From assembly GCF_046764005.1 (NCBI RefSeq), contig NZ_JBKOFW010000001.1, positions 558,001 to 622,000 on the forward strand: a stretch of DNA of 64,000 bases, in the 5' to 3' direction. The notes below the pieces were generated by a model that ran no database searches, had not been told where the DNA came from, and saw nothing but the letters and a program-made list of their open reading frames with translations. Position 1 is the first letter of the stretch; the number at the start of each line of letters is the position of its first letter. This DNA is from Oryzobacter faecalis (lineage in GTDB: Bacteria; Actinomycetota; Actinomycetes; Actinomycetales; Dermatophilaceae). This document shows, piece by piece, positions 51,310 through 59,840 of this stretch. The translations under genes were made by a program, and so were the position numbers.

Positions 51310-51315
51310 AGCCTA
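51310..51315 (-). promoter_or_regulatory. -10 hexamer TAGGCT of a leaderless lipA transcript
   Basis: TAGGCT (51315 to 51310 on the minus strand) ends seven bases before the lipA GTG. Its TAG is also the stop codon of the upstream membrane gene. Confidence 0.6.
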
Positions 51316-52806
51316 CTGTGCGGGTCCGTCACCCCCCGAACCGGGACGTGCCTGCCCCAGGTCCACGAGCCGATCTCCGACCTCGTCCCGGAGGTCCCGC
51401 AGCGCCACCTCGTCGACCCGCTCGACCGGGCCGGCCCCCATCCAGAACTCGCCGTCGATGCGGAGCTGGACCGCGCCACCTTCGCGCAGCTCCCCGCGCA
51501 CGCCGCATCGCCCCCGCACCGGGGGGTGCCCCTCGCCGAGGAGGGCCACCACCCAGTGCGGGCGGTCCCCGAGCAGGAGGAGCACGAGCCACTCGTCGTC
51601 GACGAGCCGGACGAGGCGGTAGTCCCACTCGCTGGTCACCGCACCGGTGTACGCCGGTCGGATGGCGCGCCAGGCCGTGACGGCGCGAGCCGCGGCCAAC
51701 GCGACCGCACCGGTGGCCGCCACGACAAGCACCGTGCGCAGCCAGTGCGGGACGTCGTCGACGAGGAGGGCGAGACCACCCAGGACGGCCGCCGGCCACC
51801 ACCGCCCGGCGCCCAGGGCGATGAGGTGGGGCTGCCACCGCGACTGCTCGGGCGCTGACGTCACGCCCTCCGACCATTGTTCGATGCGGGCGAGGGCGTC
51901 GAGCAGCTCGCCGAGCGGCGCGCCGGTGGAGACGGTCAGGGGGTCGCCGGTGTCAACGGCGACCGTCGGTGCGACCTGCGCCACGAGGCGGACGGCCGGG
52001 CGGCGCAGCCGGACGATGACCGCACCGGCCACGAGCCCGAGGGAGATCAGCGCCGGCCCCCCGGTGACGGTCGTGAGCCCCTCCCAGCTGCCCTCGTGGT
52101 CCATGGCGCGACCGTCGAAGGGGAACGACAGGGCGCGGATGCGTACCGGCGCGCCGACCTCGGGAAAGGGCTCGTAGCAGTCGACCTCGGCGTAGCGCGA
52201 CTGCCGGCCGTCGGACCAGCGGACCGCGCACGACTCGAGACCTTCCTCGCCGAGGAGCCGTTCCATGCGGGCGGAGACGTCGCGACCGGAGGCCCAGACG
52301 GCCACGACCGCGAGGAAGGCCACCGAGGCGATTAGCGTGGCGCCGAGGAGGGCGCGCGGGGCGGCGGCACCGATTCGTCGCCACGTGGGGGCGCGGCGGG
52401 GCGGCCGCTCGAGAGCTGCGACGAGCGCCGGCTCCCAGTCCTCGAAGGCCCCGACGAGGTAGCGGGTCCCGGCGGCGTCGACGTAGCCCCGTTGCGTGGA
52501 GAACTCGAGCAGCTCCTCGTCGAGGGCGTGGCGCCGGACGGCGGCACTGGTGTATCCCCGCCCCTCGAGCAACAGGTGGGTCCGCGGGCCGAGGATTCGC
52601 AGGTTGCCGTCGTCGACGACGGCATGTGCCCGGCGCGTCGTGCCGTGGGTCGAGACGAGGAACGGCGCCGTGGGGCCGCTGCCGCGACGCGCCCTCGCCT
52701 CCGCCCCCGCGGCGCGGACGTCGCGCCACCATGCCAGGGCCAGCCCCGCCGCTCCACCGACGACGACGAACGCGATCGGCAGGAGGAAGTCCCGGGCCTC
52801 GATCAC
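51313..52806 (-). CDS. Membrane protein of unknown function between lipB and lipA
   Basis: A 497-residue protein with an N-terminal membrane span (LLPIAFVVVGGAAGLALAWW), a cytoplasmic segment, a span near residue 155 (GATLIASVAFLAVVAVWASG), an extracytoplasmic part with two Cys (GLESCAVRWSDG, AEVDCYEPFPEV), a further span (GGPALISLGLVAGAVIVRL) and two close spans near residues 345-380. I recognise no family. The GTG at 52806 follows TAGGGT by six bases, giving a start just before the first span. It ends 11 bases before the lipA start. It may be an envelope protein; its lipA neighbourhood may be coincidental. Confidence 0.75.
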   Translation of the reverse strand: MIEARDFLLPIAFVVVGGAAGLALAWWRDVRAAGAEARARRGSGPTAPFLVSTHGTTRRAHAVVDDGNLRILGPRTHLLLEGRGYTSAAVRRHALDEELLEFSTQRGYVDAAGTRYLVGAFEDWEPALVAALERPPRRAPTWRRIGAAAPRALLGATLIASVAFLAVVAVWASGRDVSARMERLLGEEGLESCAVRWSDGRQSRYAEVDCYEPFPEVGAPVRIRALSFPFDGRAMDHEGSWEGLTTVTGGPALISLGLVAGAVIVRLRRPAVRLVAQVAPTVAVDTGDPLTVSTGAPLGELLDALARIEQWSEGVTSAPEQSRWQPHLIALGAGRWWPAAVLGGLALLVDDVPHWLRTVLVVAATGAVALAAARAVTAWRAIRPAYTGAVTSEWDYRLVRLVDDEWLVLLLLGDRPHWVVALLGEGHPPVRGRCGVRGELREGGAVQLRIDGEFWMGAGPVERVDEVALRDLRDEVGDRLVDLGQARPGSGGDGPAQ

Positions 52807-52812
52807 GCGGCG

Positions 52813-52818
52813 ACCCTA
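52813..52818 (-). promoter_or_regulatory. -10 hexamer TAGGGT of a leaderless membrane-protein transcript
   Basis: TAGGGT (52818 to 52813 on the minus strand) ends six bases before the GTG at 52806. Confidence 0.55.
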
Positions 52819-52833
52819 GGGCATGCAGGCGGC

Positions 52834-53466
52834 TCAGCCGAGGACGTCGTGGAGGTGCTTCTCCGCGTAGGGGAGGACGTCCTGCACCGTGATGACGCGG
52901 CCGGCCTCGCGGGTCAGCGACGAGACCCCGGCGTCGGCGATCCCGCACGGGACGATCGGGTCGGCCCAGCCGAGGTCGCAGTCCGCGTTCAGGGCGAAGC
53001 CGTGCATCGTGACCCGACGGCTGACCCGCACCCCGATGGCGCCGAGCTTGCGGTCGGGCCCGCGCCAGTCCTTCGTGACCCACACGCCGCTGCGGCCCTC
53101 GACCCGGACGGTCTCCACGCCGAACTCGCGGCAGACCCGCATCATCACCTCCTCGAGGCGGCGCACGTGGGCGACGACGTCGATGGGGACCTCGGGGAGC
53201 CGCACGATCGGGTAGCCGACGAGCTGGCCCGGGCCGTGCCAGGTGATCTTGCCGCCGCGGTCGACGTCGATGACGGGGGTGCCGTCGGTGGGGCGCTCGT
53301 GCGGCTCGGTGCGCTTGCCGGCGGTGTAGACGGCCGTGTGCTCGAGCAGGAGCGTGGTGTCGGGGAGCGTCCCCGCGACGACCTGGTCGTGGACCTCGCG
53401 CTGCGTGGCCCACGCCTGCTCGTAGTCGACGGTGTCGGGGGAGAAGCCGAGGTGCACGACGCGCAT
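52834..53466 (-). CDS. lipB: LipB, octanoyl-ACP:protein octanoyltransferase
   Basis: LipB moves the octanoyl chain from acyl carrier protein to lipoyl-domain lysines; LipA then adds sulfur. The 210-residue protein shows TLLLEHTAVYTAGKRTEPHE, the motif RGGKITWHGPGQLVGYPIV, KLGAIGVRVSRRVTMHGFAL with the catalytic Lys, and the catalytic Cys in VPCGIADAGVSSL. The ATG at 53466 lies six bases after TACCGT. It is divergent from an oxidoreductase gene only 33 bases away. Confidence 0.95.
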   Translation of the reverse strand: MRVVHLGFSPDTVDYEQAWATQREVHDQVVAGTLPDTTLLLEHTAVYTAGKRTEPHERPTDGTPVIDVDRGGKITWHGPGQLVGYPIVRLPEVPIDVVAHVRRLEEVMMRVCREFGVETVRVEGRSGVWVTKDWRGPDRKLGAIGVRVSRRVTMHGFALNADCDLGWADPIVPCGIADAGVSSLTREAGRVITVQDVLPYAEKHLHDVLG

Positions 53467-53472
53467 GGGTCC

Positions 53473-53478
53473 ACGGTA
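53473..53478 (-). promoter_or_regulatory. -10 hexamer TACCGT of a leaderless lipB transcript
   Basis: TACCGT (53478 to 53473 on the minus strand) ends six bases before the lipB ATG and lies nine bases from the opposing -10 at 53488. Confidence 0.55.
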
Positions 53479-53487
53479 CGCCGCCCC

Positions 53488-53493
53488 TAGGGT
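53488..53493 (+). promoter_or_regulatory. -10 hexamer TAGGGT of a leaderless oxidoreductase transcript
   Basis: TAGGGT ends six bases before the ATG at 53500. Confidence 0.6.
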
Positions 53494-53499
53494 GGGCCC

Positions 53500-54534
53500 A
53501 TGACGCGCGTGGGTCTCGTCGGGTACGGGTCTGCCGGGCAGACCATCCACACCCCGGTGCTGCGGGAGGCCGGGGTCACCGTCGCCGCGGTGTCGACCTC
53601 GAACGCCGAGCGGGCGGAGGCGGCCCGGGCCGACCACCCGGGCGTCGAGGTCGTCCCGGGGCTCGAGGAGCTGCTCGCCGTCCCGGGGCTGGACGTCGTC
53701 GTGCTCGCGTCGCCGAGCGGGGCGCACGCGGCTCAGGCGAGGGCCGTCGCGGACGCCGGGCTCGCGTGCGTCGTCGACAAGCCCCTCGCGGTCGACGCGC
53801 CGACCGCCGCCGACGTCGTGCGCCACGCCGCCGGGCGTGGCACGCCCCTGACGGTGTTCCAGAACCGGCGGTTCGACGCCGAGCAGGCCACGGTCGCCAG
53901 GGTCGTCCACGACCGGCTCGTCGGCGACCCCTTCCGCTTCGAGATGCGGTGGGAGAGATGGCGACCGGTCCCCAAGGACCGCTGGCGCGAGAACGCGCCG
54001 GCAGCCGAGGGCGGCGGCCTCCTCCTCGACCTCCACAGCCACCTCGTCGACGCCGCGGTCCAGCTGTTCGGGCCCGTGGTCACCGTGGCGGCCACGGTGG
54101 CCGCGAGGACGACACCCGCCGAGGACGACGCCTTCCTCCTGTGCCGTCACGGGTCAGGAGCGGTGTCGCACCTGTCGGCGACGTCCGTCGCGGGGGCGCC
54201 GGGACCGCGGGTGCGCCTGCTCGGCACCGAGGCGGCCTACGTCCTCGTCGACTTCGAGGGCGAGCACCACCCGTGGTCGGGTCAGGTGAACGCCGACGAC
54301 GAACATGCCGGGTGGATCTACCGTGGCGACGACGAGCCCGAAGCCGTTGCGCGGGAGGCCGGTTCCCAGGCCGACTTCTACCGGGCGGTGGCTGCGGCAC
54401 TGGCCTCCTCCGACCCGCAGGCCGCGATGCCGGTCGACCCGTGGGACGCCGTGCACACCCTCGCGGTGATCGACGCCGCACGCGTGGCGGCCGCCGAGGA
54501 GCGCGTCGTCACCGTCGAGACGCCCTCTCGCTGA
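53500..54534 (+). CDS. Gfo/Idh/MocA family oxidoreductase
   Basis: The 344-residue enzyme has an N-terminal NAD(P)-binding domain (RVGLVGYGSAGQTIHTPVL, VVVLASPSGAHAAQARAV) and the family signature VVDKPLAVDAPTA with the catalytic Lys near residue 90. The C-terminal beta-sheet domain has FQNRRFDAEQATV, GGGLLLDLHSHLVDAAVQLF with the His of the active site, and ends in a short helix. Members reduce or oxidise sugars, inositols or related ketones; the substrate cannot be told. The ATG is directly behind a -10 hexamer. Convergent with peptidase E, seven bases apart. Confidence 0.9.
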   Translation: MTRVGLVGYGSAGQTIHTPVLREAGVTVAAVSTSNAERAEAARADHPGVEVVPGLEELLAVPGLDVVVLASPSGAHAAQARAVADAGLACVVDKPLAVDAPTAADVVRHAAGRGTPLTVFQNRRFDAEQATVARVVHDRLVGDPFRFEMRWERWRPVPKDRWRENAPAAEGGGLLLDLHSHLVDAAVQLFGPVVTVAATVAARTTPAEDDAFLLCRHGSGAVSHLSATSVAGAPGPRVRLLGTEAAYVLVDFEGEHHPWSGQVNADDEHAGWIYRGDDEPEAVAREAGSQADFYRAVAAALASSDPQAAMPVDPWDAVHTLAVIDAARVAAAEERVVTVETPSR

Positions 54535-54541
54535 CCGAGGT

Positions 54542-55276
54542 TCAGGGCGTGGGGAGGCGGCGCGGCTCGAGCCGCTCCTCGCGCACGCCCTCGTCCTCCC
54601 TCGTCACGACGTAGGCGCCCTTGCCGTCGACCTCCGCAACGGCCTCCACCAGCTCGGTGCCGCGGTAGACGAGGCCGACGCCGTCGTCGGTGCAGTGGGT
54701 CTCGGGGAGCGTGCCGTCGGCGACGAGGCGGCGCACCGTGGGGCGGCGGGCGGCCTCGGAGTCGTAGTGGACGCCGTTGGCGAAGGGGAGCAGGCCCAGG
54801 CCGTTCGTCACCGCCCGCAGCTCGGGGCCGAAGGAGTCGGTCGTCCCGCCGAGGTACCAGCAGATCGACCCGGCGGAGACGCCGGAGAGCACGACACCCG
54901 CCTCCCAGGCCGCACGCATCGCGGGCCGGAGGTCGTGGACGTCCCAGACCGCGAGGAGGTTGGCGACCGACCCGCCGTTGACCCAGACGACGTCCTGGTC
55001 GAGCAGGACGCCCGGCACGTCGTCGTGGTTCGGCATCGGGAACAGGTCGACGACGGTGATGTCGAAGCCGGCGACGCGGCCGGCCTCGAGGGCGTGGTAG
55101 CCGAAGTCCTTCGGGTCGCCGGAGGCGGTGCCGAGGACGGCGACCCGCGGGCGCCGGCCATGGGCTCCGGACAGCTCGACGGCGTGGTGGACCAGGCCGT
55201 TGAGCTCGAGGCGGGTGCGCGCGCCCCAGCGGTAGCCGCCGGAGGTCGCGAGGACGGTGCGGGCGTCGGTCGGCAT
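54542..55276 (-). CDS. Peptidase E-like S51 family serine peptidase
   Basis: The 244-residue protein has the S51 fold: RVAVLGTASGDPKDFGYHAL, WVNGGSVANLLAVWDVHDL with the NGG loop and the nucleophile in VVLSGVSAGSICWYLGGTTD (Gly-x-Ser-Ala-Gly-Ser). LLPFANGVHYDSEAARRP follows, near the catalytic His/Glu position. Peptidase E cleaves N-terminal Asp dipeptides; other members are cyanophycinases. No signal peptide, so cytoplasmic. The ATG at 55276 lies seven bases after TAGGGT, so the longer reading is rejected. Confidence 0.86.
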   Translation of the reverse strand: MPTDARTVLATSGGYRWGARTRLELNGLVHHAVELSGAHGRRPRVAVLGTASGDPKDFGYHALEAGRVAGFDITVVDLFPMPNHDDVPGVLLDQDVVWVNGGSVANLLAVWDVHDLRPAMRAAWEAGVVLSGVSAGSICWYLGGTTDSFGPELRAVTNGLGLLPFANGVHYDSEAARRPTVRRLVADGTLPETHCTDDGVGLVYRGTELVEAVAEVDGKGAYVVTREDEGVREERLEPRRLPTP

Positions 55277-55283
55277 GGCCGCC

Positions 55284-55289
55284 ACCCTA
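55284..55289 (-). promoter_or_regulatory. -10 hexamer TAGGGT of a leaderless peptidase E transcript
   Basis: TAGGGT (55289 to 55284 on the minus strand) ends seven bases before the ATG at 55276. Confidence 0.55.
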
Positions 55290-55343
55290 GGCGCCTGTGG
55301 AAAACTCCGCGGTCCTCGGGTCGGTCCGCGGCAGGGTGGGGTC

Positions 55344-56942
55344 ATGGGCGAGGGGGAGCACGGGCACCGGGCGCGGCACGGTCACGGGCACGCCGGCGGG
55401 GCCGCAGGGGGCTCCGTGGGCGACCCGGCCAGGCCCGACGTCCCGGGGCTGGAGCTGGGCGAGCTGGTCGCGCGCGGGGCGACGAGCGAGGTGTGGGCCG
55501 GCGTCGAGGTCGGCAGTGGGCGCCGGGTCGCGGTCAAGGTCGTCGGGGCCGACCTCGGGGCGCTCGACGCGGCGGCGCGCGAGGCCTCGCTGTCGGCCCG
55601 GGCGTCCTCCGCGCACGTCGTCGCGGTCGACGCGTGCGTGCCGCTGCCCGATGGCCGTGTGGCGCTCGTGATGCCCCATGTGGGTGGGGGTCCCCTCGAC
55701 GCGCTCGTGCGCGCCCGGGGTCACCTCGCCGCGGGTGAGGTCGTCACCGTCCTCGCGCCGCTCGCCTCGGCGCTCGGGCGCCTCCACGACCTCGGGGTCG
55801 TCCACGGCGACGTCTCCCCGGGCAACGTCCTCCTCGAGCTCGACGGCCGGCCGGTGCTCGCCGACCTCGGGCTCGGCCACGTCGTCGGCGAGGTCACGCC
55901 CGGAGTGTGGGGCACCGACGGCTACGTCGCACCCGAGGTGCTCATGGGGGCCGACCCCGGACCCGCCGCCGACGTCTACGCACTCGGAGCCCTGGGCTGG
56001 CTCTGCCTGAGCGGCCAGGTGCCCGGGCCGCCGGGCCTGCGTCCGACGCTGGCGGAGCTGTCGCTGGCGGGGGAGGGCAGTGGAGCGGTCGTCACGGCCC
56101 TCGAGGCCGCGGTGTCGCCGCAGGTCGCCGACCGGCCCACGGCCCACGAGCTCGCGTGGCAGCTCTTCCACGCCGCCCGCCCCGAGCCGCTCCACCTCGT
56201 CCACGGTGAGGACGAGACGAGCGCCGTCACCTACCGGCTGCGGGCGGCCGCCGCCCACCCCCCGGAGGTCGACGAGCGGATGGCGTGGTCCGACCGGTTC
56301 GTCCGCCGCTGGGTGGGGGCCGCGTCGGTTCGGCTCACGCGAGGTCGCCACGCCCGGCCCGCCCCGCCGACCATCCGGCGACGGGCCCTCGTCACGGCGG
56401 CCGCGGTGCTCCTGCTGCTCGTCGCCGGGGGCGCGGTCGCGGGCACCGCGGGCTGGCGGCTCGACGGTGCCGCGCGCGCCGACGCCCCGAGTGCCCGCCC
56501 GGAGGTCGTCCGCCCAGCAGGCCCTGCCCCGGCGGGCGACGTGCGGCTCGACCCGACGGCCCCGCGTGACCGCCCGGCCGAGCTGGTGGCCGTGCTGGCC
56601 GAGGCGCGGGCGCTGGCCTGGCGCGAGGCGAGCCCCGCACACCTGCACGGGGCCGACGCGCCGGGCTCGGCCGCGGAGGCACGCGACCGGGCGGCCGTCA
56701 CCGAGCTGTCGCGCAGCGGCCTGCGCTACGTGGGCCTGCGGTACACGGTCCGGGACGCGGTGACGCTGACGGCCGCCGACGCGACCGCGCGGGTGCGTGC
56801 CCGCATCGACACCGGCGCGTACGGCGTCGTGGGGACGACGGCCTCCACGCCGCGACCCGCCTCGGCGGGGGAGGAGGTGGTGCTCACCCTCGTCCTGACC
56901 GACGTCGGCTGGCGGGTCAGCGACGTCGTGCCGGCGCCGTGA
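55344..56942 (+). CDS. Membrane serine/threonine protein kinase, non-RD type
   Basis: The 532-residue protein has an N-terminal His/Gly-rich segment (GHRARHGHGHAGG), a kinase domain to about residue 290, a juxtamembrane basic region, one membrane span at about residues 357-376 (LVTAAAVLLLLVAGGAVAGT) and an extracytoplasmic domain of about 150 residues without PASTA repeats. Kinase features: loop ARGATSEVWAG, VAVKVV with the Lys, VVHGDVSPGNVLLEL (HGD in place of HRD, with the catalytic Asp and Asn kept), LADLGLGHV (DLG for DFG) and GTDGYVAPEVL. Catalysis is plausible, but it is a non-RD kinase. The sensor domain is unrecognised. Confidence 0.85.
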   Translation: MGEGEHGHRARHGHGHAGGAAGGSVGDPARPDVPGLELGELVARGATSEVWAGVEVGSGRRVAVKVVGADLGALDAAAREASLSARASSAHVVAVDACVPLPDGRVALVMPHVGGGPLDALVRARGHLAAGEVVTVLAPLASALGRLHDLGVVHGDVSPGNVLLELDGRPVLADLGLGHVVGEVTPGVWGTDGYVAPEVLMGADPGPAADVYALGALGWLCLSGQVPGPPGLRPTLAELSLAGEGSGAVVTALEAAVSPQVADRPTAHELAWQLFHAARPEPLHLVHGEDETSAVTYRLRAAAAHPPEVDERMAWSDRFVRRWVGAASVRLTRGRHARPAPPTIRRRALVTAAAVLLLLVAGGAVAGTAGWRLDGAARADAPSARPEVVRPAGPAPAGDVRLDPTAPRDRPAELVAVLAEARALAWREASPAHLHGADAPGSAAEARDRAAVTELSRSGLRYVGLRYTVRDAVTLTAADATARVRARIDTGAYGVVGTTASTPRPASAGEEVVLTLVLTDVGWRVSDVVPAP

Positions 56943-56964
56943 GCAAGCAGGTGCCCGGGCCGGG

Positions 56965-57852
56965 TCAGGCGACGAGCCAGCGGGCCGCGCTGTCGAGGTC
57001 GGGATGCTGTGGGACGTAGCCGCTGGCGTGCAGCGCCTCCCCGACGATGCGCTGGCCGCCGAGGATCTCGCCCGCGAACTCGCCGACCACGAGCCGCAGC
57101 GCGAGCGAGGGCGCCGGGAGCAGGGAGGGGCGGCCGAGGGCGCGGGCGATGGCGGCGGCGAGGTCGCGCTGCCGGTCGGGGCGGGTGAACAGGTTGACCG
57201 GTCCCGTGACCTCCGGGTGGTCGAGCAGGTGGAGGATCGCGCCGACCTCGTCGGCGAGGGTCAGCCACGGCCAGAACTGGCGGCCGTTGCCGAGCGGTCC
57301 GCCGAGGCCGAGGCGCGTCATCCGGACCAACGGCGCGGCAGCACCGCCATCGGGGGACAGGACGATCCCGGAGCGGATGAAGGCGACCGGCGCACCGGCG
57401 TCGACGGCGGGCGCGGCGGCGGCCTCCCAGGCGAGGACGACGTCGGAGAGGAAGCCGGTGCCGGGCGCGCTCGCCTCGGTGAGCTCCTCGTCGCCTCGGT
57501 CCCCGTAGTAGCCGACCGCCGACCCCGACACGAGCCGCGGCGGCACCGGCAGCGAGGCGATGGCGGTCGCCACCGCCGTCGTCGCGTCGACCCTCGACCC
57601 GAGGATCTCCTTCTTGCGCGAGGGCGACCACCGCCTGTCGCCGACCCCGGCGCCGGCGAGGTTGACCACTCCGGTCACGCCGTCGAGGGCGCCCGGGTCG
57701 AGTTCGCGGGTCGAGGGGTCCCACTCGACCTCGTCGGCCGCGCGGGGGGCGCGGCGCACGAGCCGGACGACCTCGTCACCGCGCTCACGCAGCGCGGTGA
57801 CGAGGGCGGTCCCGATGAGTCCCGACGAGCCGGTGACGGCGACGCGGCCCAC
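56965..57852 (-). CDS. TIGR01777-type epimerase (SDR39U1 family)
   Basis: A 295-residue atypical SDR protein with the NAD(P)-binding VAVTGSSGLIGTALVTAL, NLAGAGVGDRRWSPSRKKEI, SGSAVGYYGDRGDEELTE and FIRSGIVLSPDGGA; it ends with the DUF1731 domain (LPAPSLALRLVVGEFAGEIL, SGYVPQHPDLDSAARWL). The substrate is unknown. The GTG at 57852 has GGAGGGG five bases upstream; an alternative TTG at 57879 overlaps the E2 stop. It lies 23 bases after the E2 gene in the lpd-sucB direction, so it is probably co-transcribed. Confidence 0.87.
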   Translation of the reverse strand: MGRVAVTGSSGLIGTALVTALRERGDEVVRLVRRAPRAADEVEWDPSTRELDPGALDGVTGVVNLAGAGVGDRRWSPSRKKEILGSRVDATTAVATAIASLPVPPRLVSGSAVGYYGDRGDEELTEASAPGTGFLSDVVLAWEAAAAPAVDAGAPVAFIRSGIVLSPDGGAAAPLVRMTRLGLGGPLGNGRQFWPWLTLADEVGAILHLLDHPEVTGPVNLFTRPDRQRDLAAAIARALGRPSLLPAPSLALRLVVGEFAGEILGGQRIVGEALHASGYVPQHPDLDSAARWLVA

Positions 57853-57875
57853 GGTGTCCCCTCCGAGTGCCTCGG

Positions 57876-59798
57876 TCAAAGACCCAGGTCGGCCTCGAAG
57901 GCACCTTCCTCGAGGCGCTGCTTGATCGTCGTGAGGAAGCGCGCGGCGTCGGCGCCGTCGACGATCCGGTGGTCGTAGGACAGGGCGAGGTAGACCATCG
58001 AGCGGATCGCGATCGTCTCGCCACCGTCGTCGGTCACGACGACGACCGGCCGCCGGACCACCGAGCCCGTCCCGAGGATCGCCACCTGCGGCTGGTTGAT
58101 GATCGGGGTGTCGAAGAGCGCGCCACGCGACCCGGTGTTGGTGATCGTGAAGGTCCCGCCGGCGAGGTCGTCGGGCATGATCTTGTTGCTCCGCGTGCGG
58201 TCGGCGACGTCCGCGATCCCGCGCGCGAGACCCGCGATGTTGAGGTCGCCGGCGTTCTTCAGCACGGGGACGAGCAGGCCCTTCTCGGTGTCGACGGCGA
58301 TGCCGAGGTGCTCGGCGCCGTGGTAGGTGACGTCGTCGCCCTCGATGCTCGCGTTGACCGTCGGGTGCGCCTTGAGCGCCTCGACGGCCGCGAGCGCGAA
58401 GAACGGGAGGAACGACAGCTTGGTCCCCTCGCGCTGGGCGAACTCGCCCTTCGCGCGGTCGCGCAACCGCGAGATGCGGGTGACGTCGACCTCCACGACC
58501 GTCGTCAGCTGCGCCGACACCTGGAGCGACTCGACCATGCGACGGGCGATCGTCTTGCGCAGCCGGCTCATCGTCTCGGTGCTGCCGCGCTTCGACGACG
58601 CCTCCGGCGCGACCGCGGTGGTGGTGGTGGCCGCGGCGGGTGCCTGGGCTGCCGGTGCGGCTGCGGGCTCGGGCGCCTTCTTGGCCTCGGCGGCGTCGAG
58701 GACGTCCTGCTTGCGGATGCGTCCGCCGATGCCGGTGCCCTCGAGGCTCGAGAGGTCGATGCCGTGGTCGGCGGCGAGCTTGCGGACAAGGGGGGTCACG
58801 TAGGCCGCGGCGTCACGGTCGCCGTCGGAGGGCGCGGCCGGTGCGGGCGCCTGCGCCGCGGGAGCGGCAGGGGCCTGCTGCGCCGGGGCCTCCTCGGCCT
58901 TCTCGGCCTCCTGCGCGGGGGCGGGCTCGGGCTCGGGCTCCGCGGAGGCCTGCTCGGCCGGGGGCTCCTCGGCTGCCGGGGCCTGCGCGGCTGCCGGGGC
59001 CTGCGCGGCTGCCGGGGCCTGCGCGGACTGCTCCTGCGCCGGGGCGGCCGTGGCGCCACCGCCACCACCGCCGACGATCGCGAGGTCGGCACCGACCGGC
59101 ACCGTCTCGTCCTCCTGGACGAGGATCTTGGTCAGGGTGCCCGCGACCGGCGAGGGGATCTCGGTGTCGACCTTGTCGGTGGAGACCTCGAGCAGCGGCT
59201 CGTCGACGGCGACCTCGTCGCCCTCGGCCTTGAGCCAGCGGGTCACCGTGCCCTCGGTGACCGACTCGCCGAGGGCCGGCATCGGCACCGTCGTGCCGGA
59301 GCCGCCGTCTCCGGACCCGCCCGAGCCCGCGTCGGAGGAGGCCGCCTGCTCGCCGGCGTCGGACCCACCGTCGGAGGCCTGCGGCTCGGCCGGCTCCTGG
59401 CCGCCCTCGTCGCCCGCCTCGGCGACGGCATCGCCGTCGGACTGGTCCGAGATCTCGTCGGCCGGGCCGGAGTCCGCGCCCTCCTGCGCGGCGGGGGCCT
59501 CCTCGGCCGCCGCCTCCTCGCCGGAGGACTGGGACCCACCGTCGGACGATCCGCCACCGGACCCGTCCCCGATGACCGCGAGGTCGGCACCGACCGGGAC
59601 GGTGTCGTCCTCCTGGACGAGGATCTCCTCGAGCGTCCCCGCCACCGGGGAGGGGATCTCGGTGTCGACCTTGTCGGTCGAGACCTCGAGGAGCGGCTCG
59701 TCGACCTCGACCGTGTCACCGACGTTCTTCAGCCACCGCGTCACGGTCCCCTCGGTGACGGACTCGCCGAGTGCGGGCATCTGTACACGTTCGGACAT
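57876..59798 (-). CDS. sucB: Dihydrolipoamide acyltransferase E2 with two lipoyl domains
   Basis: The E2 core of a 2-oxo acid dehydrogenase complex, named sucB after the actinobacterial gene that serves both 2-oxoglutarate and pyruvate complexes. The 640-residue protein has two lipoyl domains, residues about 1-77 and 166-245, each with TDKVDTEIPSPVAGTL carrying the lipoyl Lys. The first linker is acidic and Ser/Gly-rich, the second Ala/Pro/Glu-rich. The E3-binding domain follows (VTPLVRKLAADHGIDLSSL, GIGGRIRKQDVL), then the catalytic domain with LALSYDHRIVDGADAARFL holding His and Asp. GAAGGAG precedes the ATG. It lies 42 bases after lpd. Confidence 0.94.
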   Translation of the reverse strand: MSERVQMPALGESVTEGTVTRWLKNVGDTVEVDEPLLEVSTDKVDTEIPSPVAGTLEEILVQEDDTVPVGADLAVIGDGSGGGSSDGGSQSSGEEAAAEEAPAAQEGADSGPADEISDQSDGDAVAEAGDEGGQEPAEPQASDGGSDAGEQAASSDAGSGGSGDGGSGTTVPMPALGESVTEGTVTRWLKAEGDEVAVDEPLLEVSTDKVDTEIPSPVAGTLTKILVQEDETVPVGADLAIVGGGGGGATAAPAQEQSAQAPAAAQAPAAAQAPAAEEPPAEQASAEPEPEPAPAQEAEKAEEAPAQQAPAAPAAQAPAPAAPSDGDRDAAAYVTPLVRKLAADHGIDLSSLEGTGIGGRIRKQDVLDAAEAKKAPEPAAAPAAQAPAAATTTTAVAPEASSKRGSTETMSRLRKTIARRMVESLQVSAQLTTVVEVDVTRISRLRDRAKGEFAQREGTKLSFLPFFALAAVEALKAHPTVNASIEGDDVTYHGAEHLGIAVDTEKGLLVPVLKNAGDLNIAGLARGIADVADRTRSNKIMPDDLAGGTFTITNTGSRGALFDTPIINQPQVAILGTGSVVRRPVVVVTDDGGETIAIRSMVYLALSYDHRIVDGADAARFLTTIKQRLEEGAFEADLGL

Positions 59799-59840
59799 CA
59801 GGGGTGCTCTCCTTCGTGGGCGGCGGTGGCGTTCATCACT

